From: Clostridium carboxidivorans P7
GTDB lineage: Bacteria > Bacillota > Clostridia > Clostridiales > Clostridiaceae
Reading direction: 5' to 3'
Length of the DNA stretch: 64,000 nt
Assembly (NCBI RefSeq): GCF_001038625.1
Contig: NZ_CP011803.1
Coordinates: forward strand, 620,001-684,000
Of the stretch, positions 1-8,527 are shown piece after piece (the first letter of the stretch is position 1; each line of letters begins with the position of its first letter). The translations under genes were made by a program, and so were the position numbers. The notes beneath the pieces were generated by a model, which was not told the origin of the DNA, ran no database searches, and saw nothing but the letters and a program-made list of their open reading frames with translations.

Positions 1-99
1 TCAAATGCTGATATACTATTGATTGGTGGAACGGAAGTTATTTCAGAAAATATCGAAGATAGAATAACTCCAGTATATAATCCTCTAGATAATTATTAA
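1..99 (+). CDS. C-terminal fragment of an unidentified protein
   Basis: The first 99 bases read as an open frame of 32 codons ending in TAA, entering from outside the window. The visible tail contains ADILLIGGTEVISENIEDR and ends PVYNPLDNY. It looks like real protein sequence (a hydrophobic strand followed by a GGT turn), but too little is present to name a family. The downstream hairpin at 127-149 and the separate WYL gene suggest this is the last gene of a + strand unit. Confidence 0.45.
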   Translation, partial: SNADILLIGGTEVISENIEDRITPVYNPLDNY

Positions 100-126
100 A
101 AAATCCATCAAACTATGATAATGTAA

Positions 127-149
127 TCTAGGCTTGCAAAAGGCCTAGA
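127..149 (+). other. Hairpin downstream of the first gene, no U-tract
   Basis: TCTAGGC (127-133) pairs perfectly with GCCTAGA (143-149) around a 9-nt loop. There is no following T-run, so it is not a standard intrinsic terminator. It may be an mRNA 3'-end structure or a protein site. The rest of 100-384 holds a weaker stem near 205-233 and nothing else I can support. Confidence 0.35.
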
Positions 150-384
150 GATAGAAAGTTATAGGTTTAATTTTACAATATTATTGAAATCATATATTTA
201 GCCTCAATACTTGTTATCCTTTGGAAAGTATTGCTTGATAATTTCAGTTTAATATTGTTATCCAGCATATCTAGTATATTCCAATACATGTATAATTAAA
301 TGCTAAAGTAGTTCGGATTATTAAGATAAGATTAAGAAAAAATTATTGTATATTATTACTTAGAAATGGAGAAAGCGTATTATT

Positions 385-1332
385 GTGAAGATTGATAGAT
401 TACTGGGGATTTTAAGTGTCCTTGCAAATACGGAGCGGATTACAATACAAGAATTAGCGGAAAGGTTTGAAGTTTCTAAACGCACAATTTTTCGAGATTT
501 GGATACACTGAACCAGTCGGGAGTTCCTATTGTTGCTTATTCAGGAATTGGTGGAGGAGTATCTCTCCTTGAAGGATATAAACTCAAAAACAATATTCTT
601 TCCAAAGGTGACATAAAAAATATCTTTACTGCACTTAATGGATTAATGAGTATTGATGAAAGTAATGATTTAATTAATCTAATGGCAAAGCTAATCCCGG
701 AAGAAACAAGCATGGTATTTTCAGAAAGTGATTATGTAATTGATCTGTCATCATGGTTTCAAGACAGCATTACACAAGAAAAGGTATCTAATTTGCATAA
801 AGCAATTAAAAATCGAAAATGTATTTATTTAGAATATATATCAAAAAGATCACGGCGGGTAAGAATCATTCATCCTCATAAATTAGTTTTTAAACAAGCA
901 TATTGGTATTTATATGCTTTTTGTGAGGATAATCAGGAGTTTCGATTGTTTAAGGTAAACAGAATTGCTAATTACAAAATTATGGATACAAGTTTTAGTT
1001 ATAAGACAGTTGAAAAAATAGATTTCAAAAAGGATTTTGGTATTGGCTTGTTTTCTTCAGAAAATCAGAAATCATTGTTTGAAGTTATACTAGAATATGA
1101 TATTACTAATGAATTTTTCCTAACAGATAAAATAGATGCGAAATTTTTTCATAGAATGAGCAGTACAAAAGATAAGGGGCAGATTATATTTTCTGTTTCT
1201 TACTTAGAATGGGCTGCTAATTTAGTTTTTAGTCTGCAGGACAAAGTTAAAGTTATAGCTCCTTTTGAATTAAAAGAAGCAGTAAAAGTCAGAATAAAAA
1301 GAATAAATGAACTTTATAAAGATGACATATAG
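385..1332 (+). CDS. YafY-type HTH/WYL-domain transcriptional regulator
   Basis: A 315-aa protein with an N-terminal winged helix-turn-helix (about residues 1-60, ITIQELAERFEVSKRTIFRD) and a C-terminal WYL domain (about 140-215, with YWYLYAF near 173-179 and RLFKVNRI near 187-194). WYL regulators of this layout bind DNA and sense a ligand, often a nucleotide or nucleic acid, through the WYL fold; the ligand here is unknown. The start is GTG at 385, with GGAG about 13 nt upstream, which is a rather long spacing. It lies just upstream of the DJ-1 gene but its own terminator overlaps its stop codon, so the two may be separate units. The family call is firm and the target unknown. Confidence 0.85.
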   Translation: MKIDRLLGILSVLANTERITIQELAERFEVSKRTIFRDLDTLNQSGVPIVAYSGIGGGVSLLEGYKLKNNILSKGDIKNIFTALNGLMSIDESNDLINLMAKLIPEETSMVFSESDYVIDLSSWFQDSITQEKVSNLHKAIKNRKCIYLEYISKRSRRVRIIHPHKLVFKQAYWYLYAFCEDNQEFRLFKVNRIANYKIMDTSFSYKTVEKIDFKKDFGIGLFSSENQKSLFEVILEYDITNEFFLTDKIDAKFFHRMSSTKDKGQIIFSVSYLEWAANLVFSLQDKVKVIAPFELKEAVKVRIKRINELYKDDI

Positions 1333-1345
1333 GTGTCATCTTTTT
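1321..1345 (+). terminator. Intrinsic terminator overlapping the WYL stop codon
   Basis: GATGACA (1321-1327), loop TATAGG, TGTCATC (1334-1340), then TTTTT. The stop codon TAG (1330-1332) lies in the loop. The DJ-1 gene begins 34 nt later with its own ribosome site. Confidence 0.75.
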
Positions 1346-1378
1346 CATTGTACAATACTTAAGAAAGGAAGTGTTACA

Positions 1379-1957
1379 ATGAAAAAAGAAGTACTTGTGT
1401 TTATTTTTAATGGATATGCAGATTGGGAAAGTGCCTATATTTGCTCAGAACTCAATGAAGCAGAAACGGATTATATTGTAAAAACTTTAAGCTTGGATAA
1501 AGAACCTAAAATTTCTATGGGTGGTTTTCGAATTATCCCTGATTATGATGTAAGTGATTACCCAAAAAATTTCAGTATGCTGCTTTTAATTGGAGGTTAT
1601 GCTTGGATGAAACAGAAAAATAATGCCATTTTGCCTGTGGTAGAGTATGCTGTAAAGCATCATATTCCAGTAGCAGCAATTTGTAATGCAGCTAATTTTA
1701 TGGCAGAGAACGGGTATTTGGATAATATCAGACATTCTGGCAATATGCTAGAGTATATGAAATCACAAGCGCCGCACTACAAAGGCGACATCAATTTTCT
1801 TGAAAAACAAGCAGTTTGTGATTCAGATATCATAACTGCAAATGGTACAGCCTCTTTAGAATTTGCTAGAGAAATTATGCTGTATTTAAAGCTTAAACCT
1901 GTAGAAAAAATTGATGAATGGTATAAATTTAACAAATTGGGGTTTTATAAAAAGTAA
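1379..1957 (+). CDS. DJ-1/PfpI family protein (class I glutamine amidotransferase-like)
   Basis: A 192-aa single-domain protein. The reading frame opens further upstream, but ATG at 1379 preceded by AAGAAAGGAAG is the natural start and gives the family's usual length. The nucleophile-elbow cysteine is C102 (AAICNAANFMAENGYL) and the partner acid is E17 (YADWES), the pair that defines DJ-1/PfpI proteins. Members act as chaperones, deglycases, isocyanide hydratases or proteases; nothing here picks among these. The neighbouring WYL regulator may control it, but a terminator lies between them. Confidence 0.8.
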   Translation: MKKEVLVFIFNGYADWESAYICSELNEAETDYIVKTLSLDKEPKISMGGFRIIPDYDVSDYPKNFSMLLLIGGYAWMKQKNNAILPVVEYAVKHHIPVAAICNAANFMAENGYLDNIRHSGNMLEYMKSQAPHYKGDINFLEKQAVCDSDIITANGTASLEFAREIMLYLKLKPVEKIDEWYKFNKLGFYKK

Positions 1958-2025
1958 AGCAGTACAATCTGCAGAAAATCTTTATTATATTAAATTAAAA
2001 TTTTTAATGTGTTAAATTTGATTTA

Positions 2026-2628
2026 CTAATAAGTAAGTAAACATTTTAACATATATGCACATTGATCAACAGCAACTTCCTTATTAAGACCTGAATTATG
2101 AAAAAAAAGTAATTCATGGCAAAGGTTATCAGCAGTGTTTAATGCAAGAAACATTTTCTCCTTTGGGTTATTAATAATAATATTTCTTTCCTCTAATTGC
2201 TCGAATATTCTAATTGTTATTTGTTCATGTTGATTTTTAAAATGATTTTTTATATCTTCATCCAGAAAACTTAAAGCCATAATTTCATTATGAAGATTTT
2301 TAGATAAATTGTGGGATTCAATTAATATGTTGATGACTTCTTTAATTACATCTAATAAATCTTCTTCCATAGGTATCTGATTAAATTTTGTGATTACAAG
2401 TTCTTGCATAATATTGCTGTATTTGTGCAAAGCTTGAATAAATATATCTTTCTTATCTTTAAAGTAGGCATATACAGAACCTGTAGCAATGCCTGCTTCT
2501 TTTGCTATATCCACAGTAGTTGTATTATTATATCCTCTTTCATTAAATACTTTATAAGCAGCATCAATAATTTTATTTTTCTTTTCAATGGACCTCTTTT
2601 GACGAGGTATTCGTATCTTTCTATCCAT
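2026..2628 (-). CDS. TetR family transcriptional repressor of the divergent efflux operon
   Basis: A 200-aa TetR/AcrR regulator with the N-terminal HTH near residues 25-60 (TTTVDIAKEAGIATGSVYAYF). The frame has an upstream GTG at 2637, but the ATG at 2628 has AGGTGA at a 5-nt spacing and is the better start. It is transcribed away from the EmrAB-like genes. Three copies of TGAAA-N4-TTTCA lie in the shared control region, one inside the efflux promoter, which makes this protein the obvious autorepressor and local repressor. The inducer is unknown but is likely a compound exported by the pump. Confidence 0.88.
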   Translation of the reverse strand: MDRKIRIPRQKRSIEKKNKIIDAAYKVFNERGYNNTTTVDIAKEAGIATGSVYAYFKDKKDIFIQALHKYSNIMQELVITKFNQIPMEEDLLDVIKEVINILIESHNLSKNLHNEIMALSFLDEDIKNHFKNQHEQITIRIFEQLEERNIIINNPKEKMFLALNTADNLCHELLFFHNSGLNKEVAVDQCAYMLKCLLTY

Positions 2629-2688
2629 TTTCATCACCTAAAATGATTTTAATATAAAAAAAATATTGCGTCAAGAATAATATGAATA

Positions 2689-2761
2689 TGAAAAAAGTTT
2701 CATATTTTTCTTGACAAACATGAAACATATTTCATATAATTCAAATGTGAAATATGTTTCA
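2689..2761. promoter_or_regulatory. Three TetR operator palindromes and efflux operon promoter
   Basis: Three 14-bp palindromes share TGAAA-N4-TTTCA: 2689-2702 (N4 AAAG), 2721-2734 (CATA) and 2748-2761 (TATG). The second fills the spacer of a strong promoter, TTGACA at 2711-2716 and TATAAT at 2735-2740 (18-bp spacing). The third lies over the start of transcription. The first is nearer the TetR gene. Binding would block the efflux promoter and probably the regulator's own. Confidence 0.8.
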
Positions 2762-2822
2762 GATTTATGTTTAAAATTTAATTTAATATTTTTGTTTAGA
2801 AAGAAGTGTTAGGAGGTATAAA

Positions 2823-3788
2823 ATGAAAAAGGTAATATTTATTTTAGTATTTTCTTTATTATTAGGCGGCTGCAATAGTGTAAAGACAGAAGTAGGTGAA
2901 AATTATAAAACTGAAGCAGCTCCAAGAGAGGTATTTATCTTTGCAGGTAAAATTCAGTCTAATGATTCAATAAATTTAGCTTCTAAAATTGCACCTACTA
3001 AGGTTTCAAAGGTTGCTGTAAATGTAGGGAGTAAGGTTAATGCAGGAGATCCAATTGTTTATTTAGATACTACAGATTTAGACAATCAGGTAAAACAGGC
3101 AGAAGCAAAAGTAAATACTGCAGTGGCTGGTTTAAGCAAGGTTGAAAGTTCAGCTAGACCTGAGGATATTGCCATAACAGAAGCTAAGATAGCTAGTGAT
3201 AACAAAATTCTTCAAAATGCTGAAAGTAGTTATAATCGTGTGAAGCAGCTTTATGATAAAGGATATGATACAAAACAAAATATGGAACAGGTAGAAGCAA
3301 CTTTAATTGCAGCCAAGAATACATTGACTTCTGATAATGAAAATTTGAGCAAGTTAAAGAATGGTTCAACACAGCAGGATATAGCTGCATCTCAAGCATC
3401 AGTGAAGGAGGCAGAAACTTTAGTAGATTCTTATAAAAGTCAATTAAGCAATGGGGTAATTAAATCTCCTATATCAGGTGTAGTAAGTATTTGTAATATA
3501 CATGAAGGAGAAATTGCTGCTACAGGTGCTAATTTAGTCACTGTAGTAAACAATGATGAATTATACATTGATGGATATGTTCCAGAGGATATGCTTTCAG
3601 AAATTAAGATTGGACAAGCAGTGATTATAAAGCCATCAAATATGCCTGAAAAAAGGTTTAAGGGTGAAATATCTGTTATAAATCCAATGATGAATTCTAA
3701 TGATAAAAATGTAGTGAGAGTTACAGTAAAAGATGAAAGTCATATTTTAAAAACAGGCATGATTGCTCAAATAGGTTTTAGTAAGTAA
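2823..3788 (+). CDS. HlyD/RND-type membrane fusion lipoprotein (efflux adaptor)
   Basis: A 321-aa adaptor starting at ATG after AGGAGG (2811-2816). The N-terminus is a lipoprotein signal, with lipobox LLGGC and C17 as the lipidated residue. A split biotinyl-lipoyl domain (near residues 55-90 and 215-245) flanks a long alpha-helical hairpin, and a beta-barrel domain follows (DELYIDGYVPEDMLSEIKIG). This is the periplasmic-adaptor fold placed on the outside of a Gram-positive membrane. It is the first gene of a three-gene operon, 6-15 nt before the second adaptor. Having two adaptor proteins with one MFS pump is unusual. Confidence 0.82.
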   Translation: MKKVIFILVFSLLLGGCNSVKTEVGENYKTEAAPREVFIFAGKIQSNDSINLASKIAPTKVSKVAVNVGSKVNAGDPIVYLDTTDLDNQVKQAEAKVNTAVAGLSKVESSARPEDIAITEAKIASDNKILQNAESSYNRVKQLYDKGYDTKQNMEQVEATLIAAKNTLTSDNENLSKLKNGSTQQDIAASQASVKEAETLVDSYKSQLSNGVIKSPISGVVSICNIHEGEIAATGANLVTVVNNDELYIDGYVPEDMLSEIKIGQAVIIKPSNMPEKRFKGEISVINPMMNSNDKNVVRVTVKDESHILKTGMIAQIGFSK

Positions 3789-3803
3789 AAGAAGGTGAAT
3801 ATT

Positions 3804-4460
3804 GTGAAATCAAAAAGAAAGATTGTAATGATTGGTATGCTGCTTATAATGGTTATATGTATGGCAACTATTGGTATATATTATTGGTATAATAGTACAT
3901 ATTTTGTTTCTACAGAGGATGCAAAGGTGGATGGAGATTTATATAAGATAAGTTCTCAAATATCTGGTAAACTTTTAGAGTTTAATGGAGAAGAAGGAAC
4001 TATGGTGGATAAAGAACAAATAGTTGGTCAGCAGGAATTAGCTGGACAACCTGAATCTAATTTAGATACTTCTGTTTTGCGTGCACCTATAAAAGGTACA
4101 ATTATAAAAAAAGCAGTAAATGTAGGTGAAATAATAACTGCTGGTCAGGTGCTTGCTTATGTAGTAGACCCGGATAAAGTTTATATTACAGCCAATATAG
4201 AAGAAACAAAGCTGACTAAATTAAGAGAAGGCGAAAAGGTAGATATTTCAATAGATAAATATAAAGGTAAAAAGTTTACTGGAGTAATACAGTCTATTGG
4301 TGAAGCTTCAGCTTCTGAATTTTCATTACTGCCAACCTCTACAAGTGCTAACTTTACTAAGGTTGTTCAGAAAGTACCTGTAAAAATCAAATTAAATAGT
4401 TATGGAAAAGTTAAATTGTTACCTGGAATTAATGCAGTAGTAAAAATTCATATCAAATAA
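3804..4460 (+). CDS. EmrA-like membrane fusion protein, short form
   Basis: A 218-aa protein. The start is chosen as GTG at 3804 because AGAAGG lies 8 nt upstream; a GTG at 3795 overlaps that ribosome site. One N-terminal membrane helix (about residues 7-29) is followed by the EmrA/HlyD signature FVSTEDAKVDGDLYKISSQI, a lipoyl-like half-motif (RAPIKGTIIKKAVNVGE) and a beta-barrel. The coiled-coil hairpin found in E. coli EmrA is missing between the two lipoyl halves. It may work with the longer lipoprotein encoded just upstream, which supplies the coiled coil. Confidence 0.78.
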   Translation: MKSKRKIVMIGMLLIMVICMATIGIYYWYNSTYFVSTEDAKVDGDLYKISSQISGKLLEFNGEEGTMVDKEQIVGQQELAGQPESNLDTSVLRAPIKGTIIKKAVNVGEIITAGQVLAYVVDPDKVYITANIEETKLTKLREGEKVDISIDKYKGKKFTGVIQSIGEASASEFSLLPTSTSANFTKVVQKVPVKIKLNSYGKVKLLPGINAVVKIHIK

Positions 4461-4487
4461 TAATTTTGGAAAGTCAGGTGTTTACAG

Positions 4488-6020
4488 ATGGAAGAGAAAG
4501 AAGCAGCTTCTTATAAATGGCTTTGTTTAATGGTAATCATTATAGGAACCTTTATGGCATTTCTTGATACTAGTATTGTAAATATAGCATTGCCTAAAAT
4601 AATGTCTGTTTTTTCAACTTCTTTAGATACTGGTCAATGGGTTTTAACTGGCTATATGCTTGCAGCAGGAGCGGTTATACCTTTAACAGGATATTTAGAA
4701 GAGGTTTTAGGTTATAAGAAAGTATATATATTTGCAATAGTGGTATTTACTATAGGTTCATTTTTGTGCGGAATATCTTGGAGTATAGATGTATTAATAT
4801 TTTCAAGAATTTTACAAGCAATAGGTGGAGGTATGATTATGCCAGTTGGCATGTCTACACTCTACAAAGTAATTCCAAAAGAAAAAATTGGATTAGCAGC
4901 TGGCATATATGGTATATCAATAATGGTAGCTCCTGCTATTGGACCAACCTTAGGAGGATATATAGTTCAATATTTAAGCTGGAATTTAATTTTTAACATA
5001 AATGTACCTATTGGCATTATAGGAACAATTCTTGCTGTAGCAATATTAAAGGAAGATGTAAAAAAAGTTGACAAAAAATTAGATGTTATTGGAGTTTTAA
5101 CTTCTACATTGGGACTTATAAGTGTTCTATATGTAATAAGTGAATGGTCTAAAATAGATTGGGGAGATATAAAATATCCATTACTAATTGTATTTGGAGG
5201 TTTTAATCTTGCAATATTTATATTTAATGAGCTTACTATAGATAATCCACTATTGGAGCTAAGAGTTTTAAAAATACTTCCCTATTCAGTTAATACAATT
5301 TTAATTAATATAATAGTATTTGCTATGTACGGGGTGCTTGTATTTATACCATTATTTTTGCAAAATTTATCAGGACTTAATGCTATGCAGTCAGGTATTA
5401 TTATGTTGTACTATGCAATAGGTTCAGGACTTACTATGCCCATAGCTGGGAAAATGTCAGATAAAATAGGGGGTAAACCCTTTATTATTGTAGGTATAGT
5501 TTTAATGATTATATCAACTTATGAATTATATTTTTTAAGTACAGAAATGAGTAATTCAACACTTAAATTTTTATTGTTTATAAGAGGAGCTAGTGTAGGA
5601 TTATGTATGATGCCTGCCACTACTATGAGTATGGAACAGGTACCGCCAGAACTTATAAGTAGAGCTTCAGCTCTCCAAAATACAGTAAAACAGGTGGCAG
5701 GTTCACTAAGCACGACTATACTTACAGTATTTTTACAAAATAGACAGAGTTTACACTACTATAGATTAGCTGAACAATTAACACCTTTTAACCCTGTAAC
5801 TTCAAATTTTATTAATAATGTTCAAAGCTACATATTGCAAAAAGGTGCAGTAGTCGCAAATGCTAAAACAGGAGTATTGTATTTAGCTTATAAATATGTA
5901 TATACAGAATCCTATATGAATGCAATAGATGATGTATTTATGTTAACTTTAATTGTTGTGGCAGCAACAATACCTTTAATGTTTATGGAGAGAATAAAAA
6001 AACAAATTAGCAAAATATAA
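4488..6020 (+). CDS. EmrB/QacA-type drug exporter (MFS, DHA2, 14 TM)
   Basis: A 510-aa major facilitator of the 14-helix DHA2 family, the length expected for EmrB/QacA. Visible signatures are FMAFLDTSIVNIALPKIM in helix 1 (family motif D1), a motif-C-like stretch in helix 5 (GISIMVAPAIGPTLGG) and AGKMSDKIGGKP in a cytoplasmic loop. It should export hydrophobic drugs or metabolites with proton exchange, using the two adaptors encoded just before it. It lies 27 nt after the second adaptor and ends the operon. Expression should be governed by the divergent TetR protein. No clear terminator follows. Confidence 0.88.
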   Translation: MEEKEAASYKWLCLMVIIIGTFMAFLDTSIVNIALPKIMSVFSTSLDTGQWVLTGYMLAAGAVIPLTGYLEEVLGYKKVYIFAIVVFTIGSFLCGISWSIDVLIFSRILQAIGGGMIMPVGMSTLYKVIPKEKIGLAAGIYGISIMVAPAIGPTLGGYIVQYLSWNLIFNINVPIGIIGTILAVAILKEDVKKVDKKLDVIGVLTSTLGLISVLYVISEWSKIDWGDIKYPLLIVFGGFNLAIFIFNELTIDNPLLELRVLKILPYSVNTILINIIVFAMYGVLVFIPLFLQNLSGLNAMQSGIIMLYYAIGSGLTMPIAGKMSDKIGGKPFIIVGIVLMIISTYELYFLSTEMSNSTLKFLLFIRGASVGLCMMPATTMSMEQVPPELISRASALQNTVKQVAGSLSTTILTVFLQNRQSLHYYRLAEQLTPFNPVTSNFINNVQSYILQKGAVVANAKTGVLYLAYKYVYTESYMNAIDDVFMLTLIVVAATIPLMFMERIKKQISKI

Positions 6021-6161
6021 AAAATATCTTCTATTTTTCAATAATACAGGTCATTTTCATCAAAAAAGTTACATAAATCCTATATTAGAACTTAATTTTA
6101 GCCAAAATTTCTAAGTAGCTTAAGAAAATTAATGCATTTTAAATTAAATTTAAAGAATATA

Positions 6162-6220
6162 TTGACAAAAAAAATATAATTGCTAAAATATAGTTAGCAC
6201 TCAACATCAATGAGTGCTAA
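6162..6220 (+). promoter_or_regulatory. htpG promoter with perfect CIRCE element (HrcA operator)
   Basis: TTGACA (6162-6167) and TAAAAT (6184-6189) are 16 bp apart. Just downstream, TTAGCACTC (6194-6202), a 9-nt spacer and GAGTGCTAA (6212-6220) form a perfect CIRCE, the binding site of the heat-shock repressor HrcA. The site sits at the transcription start, as in groESL and hrcA-dnaK operons. The stretch 6021-6161 upstream, after the efflux operon, shows nothing I can assign. Confidence 0.92.
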
Positions 6221-6282
6221 CAAAAGCAATTTAAAAATGCATTTTGAAACTTTAAATGATATAAAAATTAAAAAATCGGGAA

Positions 6283-6400
6283 CCTACAGAACATATTCTT
6301 AAGTCTTACTTATTATGAAAAAACTATAGTTGATTAAGAGTAGGAAAGTGGCTTGATTAATTTAAAAATAACCGCACCTACTTTGATAGGTGTGGTTTTA
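6283..6400 (+). promoter_or_regulatory. Structured htpG leader with attenuator-like pairing options
   Basis: Between CIRCE and htpG is a 216-nt leader. ACCGCACCTA (6371-6380) and TAGGTGTGGT (6387-6396) form a 10-bp hairpin followed by TTTT, resembling an intrinsic terminator with a short U-tract. GAGTAGG (6338-6344) can pair either with CCTAC at 6283-6287 upstream or with CCTACTTT at 6377-6384, which is one arm of that hairpin. CTTAA (6298-6302) and TTAAG (6334-6338) can add to the upstream fold. These options are mutually exclusive. I do not recognise a known riboswitch class, and the folding was done by eye. Confidence 0.45.
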
Positions 6401-6436
6401 ATATGTTAAAAATTTCAATGAAGGGAAATGATATAA

Positions 6437-8326
6437 ATGGCTACAAAACAATTTAAAGCAGAGTCTCAAAGACTACTTGAATTAATGATTAACTCAATTT
6501 ATACAAACAAAGAAATATTTTTGAGGGAACTTATATCAAATGCAAGTGATGCAATTGATAAGAGTTATTATCGTTCACTTGTTGACAGCAATATAAGCTT
6601 CAATAAAGATGATTTTTACATTAGAATTACAGCAGATAAAGAAAATAGAAACCTTACTATTACTGACACAGGTATTGGCATGACAAAGGACGAACTTGAA
6701 AATAACCTTGGTACTATTGCTAAAAGTGGTTCGTTAGCATTTAAAAATGAAAATGAGGAAAAAGAAGGCGTAGATATTATAGGTCAATTTGGAGTTGGCT
6801 TTTACTCAGCTTTCATGGTATCAGATGTAGTTACTGTTATAAGTCGTTCTATAGATTCAGAGGAAGCATATAAGTGGGAATCAAAAGGTGTAGAAGGTTA
6901 TGACATTGAACCTATAGATAAAGAAACAGTGGGAACTGAAATCATATTAAAAATAAAAACAAATACTGATGATGAAAACTATGACGAATTCTTGGATGAA
7001 TATAGATTAAAAGCTTTAATTAAGAAGTATTCTGATTTTATCAAATATCCAATTAAAATGATGGTGAAAAAGAGTAAGGAAAAGGAAGGCAGCGAAAAAG
7101 AAGACGGCAAAAAAGAATATGAAGATTATTATGAAGATGAAACTTTAAACAGCATGGTTCCAATTTGGAGAAAAAATAAAAATGAATTAAAACAAGAAGA
7201 TTATGATCAATTCTATATGGATAAGCACTTTGGTTATGAAAAACCTTTAAAATCAATCCATACTAGTGTTGAAGGATTAGCAAGCTACAATGCTTTATTA
7301 TTTATTCCAGCTAAAGCACCTTATGATTTCTATACAAAGGAATTTGAAAAAGGTTTAGAGCTTTATTCTAATGGTGTTTTAATAATGGAAAAGTGCTCAG
7401 ATTTATTGCCAGACTACTTCAGCTTTGTTCAAGGTTTAGTTGATTCTGCTGATATTTCTCTTAACATTTCAAGAGAACTTTTGCAGCAGGATAGACAACT
7501 TAAATTTATTGCAAAGAAAGTAAAAGATAAAATAAAAAGCGAACTTTCATTAATGCTTAAAAATGATCGTGAAAAGTATGATGAATTCTTTAAGAGCTTT
7601 GGAAGACAGCTTAAATATGGTGTTTATTCTGACTTTGGAACTAATAAAGAAGTACTTCAAGATTTATTGATGTTCTATTCTTCAACAGAGAAAAAGCTTG
7701 TAAGTCTTGATGAGTACATTTCACGTATGAAAGAAGATCAAAAATTCATATACTATGCAACTGGTGAAAGTGTAGAAAAGATAGAAAGGCTTCCACAAAC
7801 TGAGTTAATCAAAGATAAAGGCTTTGAAATATTGTATTTCACTGATGATATTGATGAATTTGCAATTAAAATACTTATGAAATATAAAGAAAAAGAGTTT
7901 AAATCTGTTTCCAGCAAAGACTTAGGTATTGAATCTGATGAAAAAGAAAATGAAAAGGAAACACAAGAAAACAAAGATTTATTTGATTTCATGAAGGAAG
8001 CTTTAAGTGGAAAAGTTAAAGAAGTTAGAGCATCAAAGAGATTGAAGACTCATCCAGTTTGTCTTGCAAATGAAGGTGAACTTTCTATTGAAATGGAAAA
8101 GGTGCTTAACATGATGCCAAATAATCCAAATCTCAAAGCTGATAAGATTTTAGAAATAAATACAAATCATGAAATGTTTGATGCTATTAAAAAAGCATTT
8201 GAGGAAGATAAGGATAAAGTAAAAATGTATTCAAATATTCTATATAATCAAGCATTATTGATTGAAGGTCTTTCAATAGAAGATCCAGTTCAATTTGCAA
8301 ATGATATATGTAATTTAATTAAATAA
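6437..8326 (+). CDS. htpG: Molecular chaperone HtpG (Hsp90)
   Basis: A 629-aa protein of normal HtpG length. The GHKL ATPase domain shows helix motif [12 protein letters not shown], the ADP-lid motif [11 protein letters not shown] and [13 protein letters not shown]. The middle domain includes [10 protein letters not shown], and the C-terminal dimerisation domain closes the protein. It is a cytosolic ATP-dependent chaperone. A charged segment (about residues 212-235, [18 protein letters not shown]) resembles a short version of the eukaryotic linker. It forms a single-gene unit with a strong terminator after it and CIRCE control before it. Confidence 0.97.
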   Translation: MATKQFKAESQRLLELMINSIYTNKEIFLRELISNASDAIDKSYYRSLVDSNISFNKDDFYIRITADKENRNLTITDTGIGMTKDELENNLGTIAKSGSLAFKNENEEKEGVDIIGQFGVGFYSAFMVSDVVTVISRSIDSEEAYKWESKGVEGYDIEPIDKETVGTEIILKIKTNTDDENYDEFLDEYRLKALIKKYSDFIKYPIKMMVKKSKEKEGSEKEDGKKEYEDYYEDETLNSMVPIWRKNKNELKQEDYDQFYMDKHFGYEKPLKSIHTSVEGLASYNALLFIPAKAPYDFYTKEFEKGLELYSNGVLIMEKCSDLLPDYFSFVQGLVDSADISLNISRELLQQDRQLKFIAKKVKDKIKSELSLMLKNDREKYDEFFKSFGRQLKYGVYSDFGTNKEVLQDLLMFYSSTEKKLVSLDEYISRMKEDQKFIYYATGESVEKIERLPQTELIKDKGFEILYFTDDIDEFAIKILMKYKEKEFKSVSSKDLGIESDEKENEKETQENKDLFDFMKEALSGKVKEVRASKRLKTHPVCLANEGELSIEMEKVLNMMPNNPNLKADKILEINTNHEMFDAIKKAFEEDKDKVKMYSNILYNQALLIEGLSIEDPVQFANDICNLIK

Positions 8327-8400
8327 GATACATGTAAATGCTGAATTAGAATATTAGTTGTATGTTTCAAGGTTGAAAAAATGTATTTAACTTGAATTTC

Positions 8401-8445
8401 AAGAACGTATATGGATTGTGTAAATCTATATACGTTCTTTACTTT
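8401..8445 (+). terminator. Terminator after htpG
   Basis: AAGAACGTATAT (8401-8412) pairs perfectly with ATATACGTTCTT (8428-8439), the stem continuing inward to a 5-nt loop, about 17 bp in all. TTTACTTT follows. Confidence 0.8.
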
Positions 8446-8527
8446 AAAATACTTGAGTTATATGTTTTATATGATGTATTATTATACTTGGGAATAATTC
8501 ACTTTAGTTAAAAATTAATATGATTTA

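Noticed and set aside
6240..6400. T-box leader for htpG
   Set aside because: No GGTGGNACCGCG T-box sequence and no sense of an aminoacyl-tRNA role for htpG; AACCGCACC is only a partial likeness.
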